Shown here one piece after another: positions 11,682 through 19,423 of a DNA stretch of 20,299 nucleotides (position 1 is its first letter; the number at the start of each line of letters is the position of its first letter). Position numbers and translations under genes: made by a program. The notes beneath the pieces were generated by a model. The model was not told the origin of the DNA and did not search any database. It was given only the letters and a program-made list of their open reading frames with translations. Source of the DNA: a virus; IMG/VR virus record IMGVR_UViG_3300044733_003359, positions 1 through 20,299 of that record; one strand, written 5' to 3'.

Positions 11682-12074
11682 CTAGCCCCTGAGCAGCTCC
11701 TCTGCCTCACCAACGCTGCGTGCAATGCCGGCACATGCACCAGCCTTGCGTGCTGCCTCCAAAAACCGTTCCTGTTCCGGAGATGGTCTGCCCCTCTGCG
11801 ACTTCACCTCCACCGCCACGAACTGCGCAATTCCAGATTCGGTAGTGCGCCATCCAACTAGGTCGCTGCTGCCCACGCACAACCCGGCATGCAACGGCCG
11901 CCCCTGCCGGATCACCACGTCACCCGGCTGCAGCTGGGCAGCCACGGCTCGCAGGTTCCCCGGGGTGATGCGTGTGGACTGCCCTGCCCATCCCGTGCCC
12001 ACGTTGTTCCTGAACAGCCGTACAGGGCCTCTCGCGCAGGCCAAGAGGATGCGTTGCTGGATTTGCAGTTCCAC
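11682..12074 (-). CDS. VRR-NUC domain nuclease, 130 aa
   Basis: The conserved order is VRLFRNNVGTGWAG, then SSDLVGW (Asp71), FVAVEVKSQRG (Glu89-x-Lys91) and PEQERFLEAARKAGACAGIA. This is the VRR-NUC subfamily of PD-(D/E)xK nucleases, associated with Holliday junction or flap cleavage and common in phages. No ATG start exists. The GTG at 12074 gives a family-like N-terminus (VELQIQQRILLACARG). A TTG at 12155 would add 27 residues and collide with the HNH gene start. The HNH gene immediately upstream may have removed the original start. Confidence 0.85.
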   Translation of the reverse strand: MELQIQQRILLACARGPVRLFRNNVGTGWAGQSTRITPGNLRAVAAQLQPGDVVIRQGRPLHAGLCVGSSDLVGWRTTESGIAQFVAVEVKSQRGRPSPEQERFLEAARKAGACAGIARSVGEAEELLRG

Positions 12075-12091
12075 AACGAGATCGTTATAAT
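12063..12091 (+). promoter_or_regulatory. Strong sigma-70 type promoter (TTGCAG-17-TATAAT)
   Basis: TTGCAG (12063-12068) is followed by exactly 17 bases and then a perfect TATAAT (12086-12091). It lies inside and just outside the start of the VRR-NUC gene and points at the HNH gene, whose ATG is about 57 bases past the expected start of transcription. The same TTGCAG -35 hexamer occurs in motifs A and B. Confidence 0.7.
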
Positions 12092-12154
12092 TAATAAGTG
12101 AGGCCCGCGCTGCGTCAACAGCCGAGCCGGTGGCACCAATCGAGTGAGCGACCA

Positions 12155-12997
12155 ATGCAAAGCAAGCCTACCGGCCCCAGCGACAAGGGCTTAATTGCCG
12201 TGCACAAAAGGCAAGCAGAGGTCATGGCTGCTTGTTACTGCACAATTGCCGAAATAGGAAGGGTACTGAAAAGGCCGCCTATAACGATTCGATGTTGGCT
12301 GATTGCCGCCAGCGCCGATAAGCAGCGCAGTCGCCGAAGGCAATGGCAAGCAGAAAATAAAGATAAATGCAGCAAATGGTTCCGCCAGTGGGCAGAAAAA
12401 AACAAGGAATACGCAAAGCAGCGGTGGGCCAGCTATTACGCTAAAAACTGTGAGAGACTGCGTGGCAAGCAAAGGCAGCGACGGCTGGAGGATCCCGAAA
12501 AATGCAAAAGATATTGCAGAGATTGGCATCGTAGAAATAAAGCAAAAGCCTCCGCTGCATATAAAGCATGGAGGGATAGCAACATTGAGAAAGCGAGGCA
12601 AAGGACGAGAGAGTGGAGAGCACTTAACCCAGAGACCAGCAAGCTGTCATCCATAGCAAGTCAAGCTAAACGCAGAACGGCAAATCGACGGGCACTTATG
12701 GGGGCAACTCCATCTCAGATTAGGCAGCGAAAAAAGCTATTTGGTGAATGCTGCGCTTATTGTGGAGCATCGACACAGATTACAATCGACCATGTTTTGC
12801 CAATTAAGATTGGCGGACTAGACGAGTCGAGCAACTTGGTTCCGGCGTGCCGGAGATGCAATTCATCAAAAAGCGCGAAACTGGTTGAAGATTGGTACAA
12901 GTCTCAGCCCTTCTTTTCAGCCAGTAGATGGCTCAAGATTTGTAAATACTGCCCAGGAGCTGCATCTTCTCAGCTATCAATTGCTGTATCAAGGTAG
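12155..12997 (+). CDS. HNH endonuclease (likely free-standing homing type), 280 aa
   Basis: The C-terminal domain has CCAYCGAS (Cys200, Cys203), IDHVLPIKIGG (Asp212-His213), NLVPACRRCNSSKS (Asn227, Cys232, Cys235). This is a complete zinc-containing HNH nuclease motif. The middle (about residues 55-160) is a long basic helical region with recurring W/R-x-x-N-K patterns, likely DNA binding. The N-terminal part contains a helix-turn-helix-like EIGRVLKRPPITIRCWL. It is on the opposite strand to its neighbours, has AT-richer codons and its own promoter, all signs of an inserted mobile gene. The start at 12155 is preferred over a GTG at 12098, which would lie at the predicted transcription start. 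Confidence 0.88.
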   Translation: MQSKPTGPSDKGLIAVHKRQAEVMAACYCTIAEIGRVLKRPPITIRCWLIAASADKQRSRRRQWQAENKDKCSKWFRQWAEKNKEYAKQRWASYYAKNCERLRGKQRQRRLEDPEKCKRYCRDWHRRNKAKASAAYKAWRDSNIEKARQRTREWRALNPETSKLSSIASQAKRRTANRRALMGATPSQIRQRKKLFGECCAYCGASTQITIDHVLPIKIGGLDESSNLVPACRRCNSSKSAKLVEDWYKSQPFFSASRWLKICKYCPGAASSQLSIAVSR

Positions 12998-13015
12998 TTC
13001 GCTTCCGGTACTGGA

Positions 13016-13741
13016 TCAGGCTGCAGACTTCATGCAAAGCTCCACAAACCTTGCTCGGTTCATCCTGCGAAACTCGACTTGCGTGTAGTCGCCAAACCAG
13101 TCAATCTGTTCGCTGCTGGTCACAAAAAGCTCATCGCCACCCCTATCGAAAACCAAAGTCTTCATGGAGTTCATCCAAGATTTTCTGGGCCATAACCAAC
13201 GGACGTGTGGGTTTTGCAGTAGCCATTTGTCAACCCATTGTCTTTGGCGTTCGAAGTCCATGGACGGGCCTGCAAGCAGGTCCAGCAGGTTCCCTTGGTC
13301 TTTTTTCTTGTATTCCGGCTTCCAGCCTTCCTGTTCCTCCCAAATTTCATAGGCGTAGTCATAATCAGGCGGCATTGTAAAGTTTTGAGCATCAATAACC
13401 CACACCATCTGTTTGTAAAATTGCTCGCGCTTTCGTATCTCGGCCGCCGAAATGCTTGAGTGTTGAAATTCAATGACTCCTCGCGGAGAAAGTACATCGG
13501 CGCGATGTGGGCCTATGACCACCTCCTGCATTTTCCTTGGAAACAAAGATTTCCACTCCCGGTGCCATTCGGATTCGGGCTCCGACCACGGATCGCAATC
13601 CCTGGATTTATGCGCCCAGTGCCAAGTGACTACCTCGCCGCACTTGGCAAGCACTTCACCACCACAACAAGGGCAGCTTGCTTTTTGATTTGGCGTTGCT
13701 TCGACTCGATTTCCTTGTGATTCAGCCCAACGCACCTTCAC
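13016..13741 (-). CDS. CoiA-like nuclease family protein, 241 aa
   Basis: The N-terminal zinc region has ASCPCCGGEVLAKCGEVVTW followed by HWAHKS. The nuclease core then reads GPHRADVLSPRGVIEFQHSS (Asp82, Glu91-x-Gln93), ISAAEIRKREQFYKQMVWV. This matches competence protein CoiA and related PD-(D/E)xK enzymes; competence itself is not implied. In a phage it is likely to process DNA during replication or recombination. The start is GTG (complement of 13739-13741), in a GTGA overlap with the helicase gene. It converges with the HNH gene, whose stop is only 18 bases away. Confidence 0.8.
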   Translation of the reverse strand: MKVRWAESQGNRVEATPNQKASCPCCGGEVLAKCGEVVTWHWAHKSRDCDPWSEPESEWHREWKSLFPRKMQEVVIGPHRADVLSPRGVIEFQHSSISAAEIRKREQFYKQMVWVIDAQNFTMPPDYDYAYEIWEEQEGWKPEYKKKDQGNLLDLLAGPSMDFERQRQWVDKWLLQNPHVRWLWPRKSWMNSMKTLVFDRGGDELFVTSSEQIDWFGDYTQVEFRRMNRARFVELCMKSAA

Positions 13742-15108
13742 ACCCTCCCCTTCAACTGCCGCGCTGCCAGCACGTTCCGCGCCCAGCCCCTCGGGTTCTT
13801 GTGCCCTCGCTGCTGCCCCAACCTGATCAGATCCTCCATCGTCTTCGCCGCACCCTGCTCACGAAACCTGGCACGCGGCACTCCCTTCGTTACCTCCACC
13901 AGCTGCCCCGGCACGTGCTGCAGCTCCCGACGCTCGGGCGCGAACTCATGCCCACACTCAGCACACACCCTGGCCTGGCTGCTCATCGCCGCGAAACACT
14001 TGGGGCAGATCTTCACGCTCAACCTAGCCTCGCGTTTCCGCTTCGCCCTACCCTCCAAGCTCCACTCATGCACGTCCAGCGGATGACCTAACCTGCTGCA
14101 GTTCCCGACGTGATCCAAAATCAGCAGATCATGCTTGCCCGGCGCAATCCGCAGCCCCCGACCATTCCCCTGCAGCCATGACGTCAAACTCTGTGTAGGC
14201 CTCAGCCAGATCACCGCATCAATCTCTGGTACATCCACACCAGCGATCCACAGCTGCGCACACGCCACCAGATCCAACCGGCCAGCACGTAGCCCAGCAA
14301 TTGCCTCCCGGCGCTCTGCATCATCACTGCCGCCATGCACCGCCAACGCACGTAACCCCGCCTGCCGCCACTGCTCTGCCACTGCCTGCGCATGCGCGAC
14401 CGTTGTGCAGAACGCCACACCACGCCTCCCCTGGCCCAGCTTCTGCCAATGGCTCAGCGCATCACCAACCACCTGCGGCCTGCTCAGAATCTCACTCGCC
14501 TGCCCCTGGTCATACTCACCCATCCTTGACCTGAGTCCCGATAGATCAGCGCCAGGTGGCGCATACACCCTCACCGGTGCCAGCAGCTGCTCTGCAATCA
14601 ATTCAGCTGTCGAGCAGGTCAATACCAGCCGGTCAAACACCTCGCCCAACCCACGGCCATCAAGCCTCTGAGGCGTGCCGGTGAGTCCCAGCAGTCGTGG
14701 CCGGCCTACCGCGTCGATCACCAGCCGATACGTGTTCGCTACAGCCAGGTGGCACTCATCCACAATGATCAGATCAGGCCATGGCAACGCCTGACGCCTT
14801 GCCGCCGTCTGCACCGCCACCACCTGCACCGCTGCGGAATAGTCCGCAGACCGTCCCGCCCTGATCTGCCCGTGGCTGATACCAGCAGCAGTCAGCCGCC
14901 CGCTGGTGTCGTCAAGGATCTCCCGCAGGTGCGCTAAAAACCACACCTTCCGGCCCTTTGCTACCGCTTGCCGCACAATCTCAGCCGCCGTCGCAGTCTT
15001 ACCGAAACCCGTAGGGGCAACCAGGATCGGCGCACGTGCACCACTTCCGTATGCGGTGCGCAAATCAGCAAGCGCCTGCACTTGCCTGGGGCGGAGGGTT
15101 GGGGTCAT
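13738..15108 (-). CDS. DEAD/DEAH-box superfamily 2 helicase, 456 aa
   Basis: The N-terminal RecA-like domain has the Q-like LRPRQVQAL, Walker A APTGFGKT (31-38), motif II DECH (117-120) and motif III TGTP (143-146). The second domain contains VAFCTTVAHAQAVAEQW, GVDVPEIDAVIWLRPT and the motif VI-like QGNGRGLRI. A C-terminal zinc ribbon (CPKC...CAEC) follows, then a basic tail. Such phage helicases unwind or remodel DNA using ATP during replication or recombination. The ATG at 15108 shares one base with the stop of the upstream gene (TGATG). Length is normal for the family. Confidence 0.93.
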   Translation of the reverse strand: MTPTLRPRQVQALADLRTAYGSGARAPILVAPTGFGKTATAAEIVRQAVAKGRKVWFLAHLREILDDTSGRLTAAGISHGQIRAGRSADYSAAVQVVAVQTAARRQALPWPDLIIVDECHLAVANTYRLVIDAVGRPRLLGLTGTPQRLDGRGLGEVFDRLVLTCSTAELIAEQLLAPVRVYAPPGADLSGLRSRMGEYDQGQASEILSRPQVVGDALSHWQKLGQGRRGVAFCTTVAHAQAVAEQWRQAGLRALAVHGGSDDAERREAIAGLRAGRLDLVACAQLWIAGVDVPEIDAVIWLRPTQSLTSWLQGNGRGLRIAPGKHDLLILDHVGNCSRLGHPLDVHEWSLEGRAKRKREARLSVKICPKCFAAMSSQARVCAECGHEFAPERRELQHVPGQLVEVTKGVPRARFREQGAAKTMEDLIRLGQQRGHKNPRGWARNVLAARQLKGRV

Positions 15109-15500
15109 CAGTATTTAACAAGCAAAGGGTCTGCCCACTTCACAAATGCAAGGTAGTCGCCATGAACCGTAATTGACTTAATTTGCTCTACAAACTCTAA
15201 TTTGTTACGTCTAAAATCTGCAAATGCAGGATACCAGTGATCCCAATTGTCCTCAACCTGAACTACTATCCAAGTTCCATCAGGCAAGACAATGGAGAAT
15301 CCTGAAAAACATCTAGCACCAGTAGAAGGGCGACAGCCAGAATATTTCGCACCACCCGGCAAGTCGTGATTCTGCTCTGCATAGAAATCTTGTTCGCGCT
15401 CGTTCCAACCTTGCACAAATTGACGCTGTAGGTCAAAAATCAATCTGACAAGGTGATGGTTTAAACGGTCAAGCGGAATCCTGGTTTTTGTAGTTTTCAT
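15108..15500 (-). CDS. Hypothetical protein, 130 aa, AT-rich
   Basis: The protein begins MKTTKTRIPLDRLNHHLVRL, has a central GARCFSGFSIVLPDGTWIVV and ends DYLAFVKWADPLLVKY. It is probably a soluble alpha/beta protein. I do not recognise it. Its codons are richer in A and T than those of the helicase next to it, which suggests a separate origin. Its TGA overlaps the helicase ATG by one base, so it is probably translated from the same mRNA. Confidence 0.6.
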   Translation of the reverse strand: MKTTKTRIPLDRLNHHLVRLIFDLQRQFVQGWNEREQDFYAEQNHDLPGGAKYSGCRPSTGARCFSGFSIVLPDGTWIVVQVEDNWDHWYPAFADFRRNKLEFVEQIKSITVHGDYLAFVKWADPLLVKY

Positions 15501-15554
15501 TTTGGCACTGTTTTATTAGACAACTGTGTAACTATTGTTGCCGGTGCCGCCTTG

Positions 15555-15899
15555 TCAAGCAAAGCCTTTGCGGGACCAGCAATCCACGAAGCCATGATTG
15601 TTGATCGCTTCTTGAACTTGCTGTTGTGTCATGGGAATGCGTGCATTGGTGTCACCAACGACAATTGGACAAACCCCAACAGCAACGATCAGGTCAGCTG
15701 GTGGCGAAGCAGGATTAAGGGCAATAATCTCAGCTTCGTTCAGGTCGCTGTAGGGGCGACGGACAAAGCCCTTTCCTTTTGTGCGTCGCAACTGCTTAAG
15801 ATCGCGCTTGAGGCATCCAATGGAAGCTTCGGCAAGTTCTGGGTGATAAGTGCCTGTTGATTGAGATCCGTCAGGATTAATTTTAGTAAAGTAAGTCAT
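15555..15899 (-). CDS. Hypothetical protein, 114 aa
   Basis: The protein begins MTYFTKINPDGSQSTGTYHP, contains a basic helical part (GCLKRDLKQLRRTKGKG) and ends WSRKGFA. It has no recognised motif, signal or membrane segment. It is the first minus-strand gene left of the direction switch and is followed by a 54-base AT-rich gap. Function unknown. Confidence 0.6.
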   Translation of the reverse strand: MTYFTKINPDGSQSTGTYHPELAEASIGCLKRDLKQLRRTKGKGFVRRPYSDLNEAEIIALNPASPPADLIVAVGVCPIVVGDTNARIPMTQQQVQEAINNHGFVDCWSRKGFA

Positions 15900-16197
15900 A
15901 AAGCATTAAGTGATTTAGCGATAAGCGGTGTGTAAATAAAAACCACCCCACAACCCTCGCCCCTTGCAGCTGCCCCAATGATTCCCACGCCGGGAGTGGT
16001 GCCAGCAGCTGACCTCAATGGGTCCGTAACCGATGAGAGGCGCGTCCCCCTTGGTGCGCCAACACCGCAGGGCACCCACCGCCTGGCCCGGGCAGTGGTC
16101 AGCATCATCACAGAGAGGCTCGGGAGGGATGGCTCCCAAACCCTAGCACACCAGTTCCGGAACTGCTGCGGTAGGCTGCCTCAGAACGCTCCACCCC
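15900..16197. other. Direction-switch intergenic region
   Basis: About 298 bases separate the leftward and rightward genes. The left edge is AT-rich; the rest is GC-rich. A promoter-like motif D lies at 16159-16177 with a 14-bp perfect palindrome, CAGTTCCGGAACTG (16152-16165), overlapping it. Open frames in the region look like chance. This is the natural place for phage early control, but no repressor gene of the cI type is next to it. Confidence 0.55.
16159..16177 (+). promoter_or_regulatory. Promoter-like motif D with overlapping palindrome
   Basis: GGAACTGCTGCGGTAGGCT on the plus strand matches the motif seen in A, B and C. TAGGCT (16172-16177) would serve as the -10 box; no good -35 is visible (CACCAG at 16149-16154). 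The start codon of the ribbon-helix-helix gene is 20 bases further on. A perfect 14-bp palindrome (16152-16165) overlaps the left half and could be an operator. Confidence 0.55.
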
Positions 16198-16395
16198 ATG
16201 AACGGTCCCTTCTCCCAGAACCCCAACCACCAGCTACGTGCTTCCTCCACAGCCATACGCCTATCCCCTGAACTCATGGCGCACGTAGACCGCGAACGCG
16301 ATCTCGTTGGCCTCTCACGTGCTGCCTTCATCCGCCAGCTCATCGCTGATCACATGCGCCGCGCTGCTCGTTCCGCACGCCGCGGCATCGCCTAA
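16198..16395 (+). CDS. Ribbon-helix-helix (CopG-type) DNA-binding protein, 65 aa
   Basis: Residues 18-22 (TAIRL) form a beta strand, followed by SPELMAHVDRERDL (helix 1) and SRAAFIRQLIADHMRR (helix 2). This is a clear ribbon-helix-helix fold, which dimerises to bind DNA. The N-terminal 16 residues are probably disordered and the C-terminus is Arg-rich. It is the first rightward gene, sits directly behind motif D and is 8 bases upstream of the primase gene. It may therefore regulate that operon or itself. Confidence 0.75.
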   Translation: MNGPFSQNPNHQLRASSTAIRLSPELMAHVDRERDLVGLSRAAFIRQLIADHMRRAARSARRGIA

Positions 16396-16403
16396 CACCT
16401 CGC

Positions 16404-19043
16404 ATGCGCTCCATCAACGACCTCACAGCCGGTCGCTGGCCGGAGCTGCTGCAATCCCTTGGCGGCATTTCGCCTGATCAGCTAACCAATAAACACCAGC
16501 CATGCCCATCCTGCGGCGGCACCGACCGCTTCCGCTGGGATAACGACGATGGCCCCGGTGGCTGCTACTGCAATCAATGCGGCGGCAAGAACCAGCAGGG
16601 CGGCGGCATGACCGGTATGGACCTGCTCCTGCGCGTCACCGGATGGGACTTCAAACAGGCTGTCTCACGCATCGAACAACACCTCGGCCTGCCATCACCC
16701 GCCGTGTCCGCACCCAAGAAATCCAAGCGGCCACATCGCACACCAGCCGCACCACCAGTAGGTACACCGCCGCCTTCGCTCGGGCGTGCCGTCGCCCAGT
16801 GGTGTTACACCGACGCTGACGGCAACCAGCTGTTCTGGGTGCAGCGCATCCCTAAGCCACCCAAGAACGGCGAACCGCAAAAACTCTTTGTCCAGCGCAC
16901 CTGGCTTGATAACCAGTGGCATTTCCCCAGCAATGAAGATCCCTTCGACTCCCACTGGCCCGCACCTCGCCCCCTCTACAACCTCCACAAACTCACCGCC
17001 AACCCAAACGCTCCGGTCCTAATCACCGAAGGCGAAAAATCAGCCGACGCTGCAGCACCCCTATTCCCTAATCACGTCTGCATCGCCTGGTGTGGTGGTG
17101 TCGCAGGCGTACAACACACCGACTGGTCACCCCTCTCAGCTCGCACCGTTACCATCTGGCCCGATAACGACGATCCCGGCCGTCAGTGCATGGCCAAACT
17201 CGCGCCACGCCTTCAACGCATCGGCTGCACCGTTTCCATCGTTAACCCCCCACCCAATACCCCACACAAATGGGACCTCGCTGATGCGCCCACCTCATGG
17301 ACGCCTCAACGCGCCGCTACCGAACTCGCAGCACACGCACGCCTAATCGATACCCTCCCTGATCCTCAGCCCACACCAGATCCAGAACCGGAACACCAAA
17401 ACCAACCACCCACACCACCGCCAGATATTCCAGACAACGCACCATTCACATGCCTCGGGTTCGATGGTGACTCCTACTACTACCAACCCGGCAACACCGG
17501 CCAGGTCATACGCCTCACCGCACCCGGTCACTCCACAAACAACCTCCTGCGCCTAGCCGAACTCCCCTACTGGCAAACCATCTACCCCTCCAAATCCGGC
17601 GTTGACTGGCAATCAGCCGTATCCTCGCTCCTCGCTCGCCAAGCACGCACCGGTGTCTACTCCCCCGATCGCATCCGCGGTCGTGGTGCATGGATCGATG
17701 ACAACCGCTCCATCCTGCACCTCGGTGATCGCCTCATCGTTGACGGCATCTCCCATTCCGTCATGGCCCCACCGCCATCACGCTTCAACTACCAGCGCCT
17801 CACATCCATCGAGATCCCCCTAGACATCACCCCACTCACCGATCACGAAGGCGCCGAACTCCTAGACATCGCCTCTCGCTTCCACTGGGAAGTCCCCGCA
17901 TCCGGCATCCTCCTGGCCGGCTGGCTCGCACTCGCGCCCATCTGTGGTGCACTCTCCTGGCGCCCACACATCTGGCTCACAGCATCCGCAGGCTCCGGCA
18001 AATCCGCCATCCTTAACCGCTTCCTTGGCCCCATCCTCGAATCCCTCGCCCTATGGCCTGAAGGCAACACCACTGAAGCATTCATCCGCCAAGAACTGCG
18101 CTCCGACGCTCTCCCCGTCATCTTCGACGAAGCCGAATCCAACGAACAGTCCGACCGCAAACGCATTCAAGACATCCTCGCCCTAGCTCGCGTCGCATCA
18201 TCCAGTGGCCGTGGGGTGATCGGTAAAGGTGGCGCTGACGGTGCCGCACAGCGCTTCACCGTTCGCTCCATGTTCCTCATGTGCTCCATTTCCACCGCCC
18301 TTAAGCAAGGCGCCGATCGCTCACGCTTCGCTCAGCTCACACTTCGTAACCCCTCCTACCTCCCTAAATCAGACCGCATCGCTCACTGGTCTGCCCTAGA
18401 CGCTGACCTCACACGCATCATCACCACCACCGCAGGCCATCGCCTCCTTCACCGCTCCGTACGCTCCATATCAATCATCCGCGATTCAGTCGCTGCCTTT
18501 CGCCGTGCTGCCGCTGATCGCTTCGACTCCCAACGTGAAGGTGACCAGTACGGCACCCTACTCGCCGGTGCATGGTCCCTGATGAACCAGCACGTCGCCA
18601 CCGAAGCCGACGCCTACACACTCATTGATCAGAACGATTGGCAGCCATACAAAGAAGCCAACGCCGAACCCGACGAACACCGCTGCCTCCAAACCATCCT
18701 TCAACATCAGCTCAGGGTTGAGACGGATCGTCAAGCCTTCACACGCACCATCGGCGAGCTTGTGGAAATCGCCAACCACACAGCCTCATCCATCGACATC
18801 ACCCCAGATACCGCAGAGGCGCACCTCGGACGAATCGGCATCAAAACCGAAGATGGCAACCTCTTCATCTCCAACACCGCCAAGGGCATCGAGCGCATCC
18901 TGTCCGATACGCCATGGGCTCATAGCTGGGCAACCGTCCTCTCCCGCATCCCTGGAGCAGTTCGAGCAGGCGTGATCCGATTCAAAGGCATCGGTTCGGT
19001 CAGTCGAGCGGTTTCTGTGCCCATACGAACTATTCAAGGCTGA
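16404..19043 (+). CDS. Phage primase-helicase (zinc finger, TOPRIM, Walker ATPase), 879 aa
   Basis: Residues 34-59 form a primase zinc finger (CPSCGGTDRFRW...CYCNQCG). A TOPRIM domain follows (VLITEGEKSADAAAPL, about 205-220, with IWPDNDDPG at about 251-259), the catalytic core of DNA primases. A Pro-rich linker (about 320-345) leads to an ATPase domain with ASAGSGKS (527-534) and Walker B VIFDEAE (572-578), expected to drive unwinding. It primes and opens DNA at the phage fork. It starts 8 bases after the ribbon-helix-helix gene. Its coding strand is unusually C-rich. Confidence 0.93.
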   Translation: MRSINDLTAGRWPELLQSLGGISPDQLTNKHQPCPSCGGTDRFRWDNDDGPGGCYCNQCGGKNQQGGGMTGMDLLLRVTGWDFKQAVSRIEQHLGLPSPAVSAPKKSKRPHRTPAAPPVGTPPPSLGRAVAQWCYTDADGNQLFWVQRIPKPPKNGEPQKLFVQRTWLDNQWHFPSNEDPFDSHWPAPRPLYNLHKLTANPNAPVLITEGEKSADAAAPLFPNHVCIAWCGGVAGVQHTDWSPLSARTVTIWPDNDDPGRQCMAKLAPRLQRIGCTVSIVNPPPNTPHKWDLADAPTSWTPQRAATELAAHARLIDTLPDPQPTPDPEPEHQNQPPTPPPDIPDNAPFTCLGFDGDSYYYQPGNTGQVIRLTAPGHSTNNLLRLAELPYWQTIYPSKSGVDWQSAVSSLLARQARTGVYSPDRIRGRGAWIDDNRSILHLGDRLIVDGISHSVMAPPPSRFNYQRLTSIEIPLDITPLTDHEGAELLDIASRFHWEVPASGILLAGWLALAPICGALSWRPHIWLTASAGSGKSAILNRFLGPILESLALWPEGNTTEAFIRQELRSDALPVIFDEAESNEQSDRKRIQDILALARVASSSGRGVIGKGGADGAAQRFTVRSMFLMCSISTALKQGADRSRFAQLTLRNPSYLPKSDRIAHWSALDADLTRIITTTAGHRLLHRSVRSISIIRDSVAAFRRAAADRFDSQREGDQYGTLLAGAWSLMNQHVATEADAYTLIDQNDWQPYKEANAEPDEHRCLQTILQHQLRVETDRQAFTRTIGELVEIANHTASSIDITPDTAEAHLGRIGIKTEDGNLFISNTAKGIERILSDTPWAHSWATVLSRIPGAVRAGVIRFKGIGSVSRAVSVPIRTIQG

Positions 19044-19058
19044 ACTGTTCACGCTGCT

Positions 19059-19076
19059 ACCGAAAACCGTTTCGGT
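19059..19076 (+). other. Hairpin after the primase-helicase gene
   Basis: ACCGAAA (19059-19065) and TTTCGGT (19070-19076) form a perfect 7-bp stem with a 4-base loop, 15 bases after the stop codon. A T-run does not follow, so it is not a classical terminator. It may protect the 3' end of the mRNA. Confidence 0.45.
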
Positions 19077-19077
19077 G

Positions 19078-19344
19078 GTTACGTTGGGTGTTTCGCCTGT
19101 TTTTGAGTGGTGGGCTGCGATCTGGGGGAATTGTTACGCGTTACGCCGGCCAAGGGATACAGCCCCCCATAAAGGCACATACATCCACACCCACACCCCT
19201 CCACAGTGATACGTCCCCAACTCTCTCTTTACTTATACCTTTTCTTGAATAGGTGTAACAGTGTAACAGGAGGGCCTGTATTTGAGTGGGGGGCTTGGGT
19301 TTGGGGTGTTACGAATCTTGTAACGCCCTGTTTCGGGTGTAACG
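19078..19344. repeat. GTTACG/GTAAC iteron-like cluster with a repeated block
   Basis: Eight GTTAC/GTAAC motifs lie in this gene-free stretch: 19078, 19133, 19140, 19255, 19263, 19308, 19320 and 19339. Two copies of GTGTAACA stand in tandem (19253-19268). GTTAC and GTAAC form a dyad with a 7-base spacer at 19308-19324. A longer block, CCTGTxTTTGAGTGGxGGGCT, occurs at 19096-19116 and 19275-19295 with two mismatches. The layout is like a binding-site array at a replication origin or operator. Confidence 0.6.
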
Positions 19345-19402
19345 GCTTGCCTGGCCCTGCTGACACCTACCCAGACTGACCCTGGCGCCAATGGGACGCA
19401 CG

Positions 19403-19423
19403 CCCCGCCTGCAGCGGGGTTTT
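19403..19423 (+). terminator. Rho-independent terminator
   Basis: CCCCGC (19403-19408) and GCGGGG (19414-19419) form a perfect 6-bp GC stem with loop CTGCA, followed directly by TTTT. It ends 4 bases before the ATG of the virion-assembly gene, so it should stop rightward transcripts coming from the primase region. Confidence 0.7.

Noticed and set aside
11826-11850. A partial match to the promoter motif inside the VRR-NUC gene (caattccagattcgg)
   Set aside because: The match is short and out of order, and it lies within conserved coding sequence.
12075-12155. TTG start at 12155 for the VRR-NUC gene
   Set aside because: It would add 27 residues without family likeness and cross the HNH promoter. 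The GTG at 12074 gives a family-like start, though the real one remains uncertain.
15978-16271. Plus-strand open frame of 97 codons in the control region
   Set aside because: It would overlap the better supported ribbon-helix-helix gene in another frame, runs through the palindrome and motif D, and has low-complexity Pro/His content at its end.
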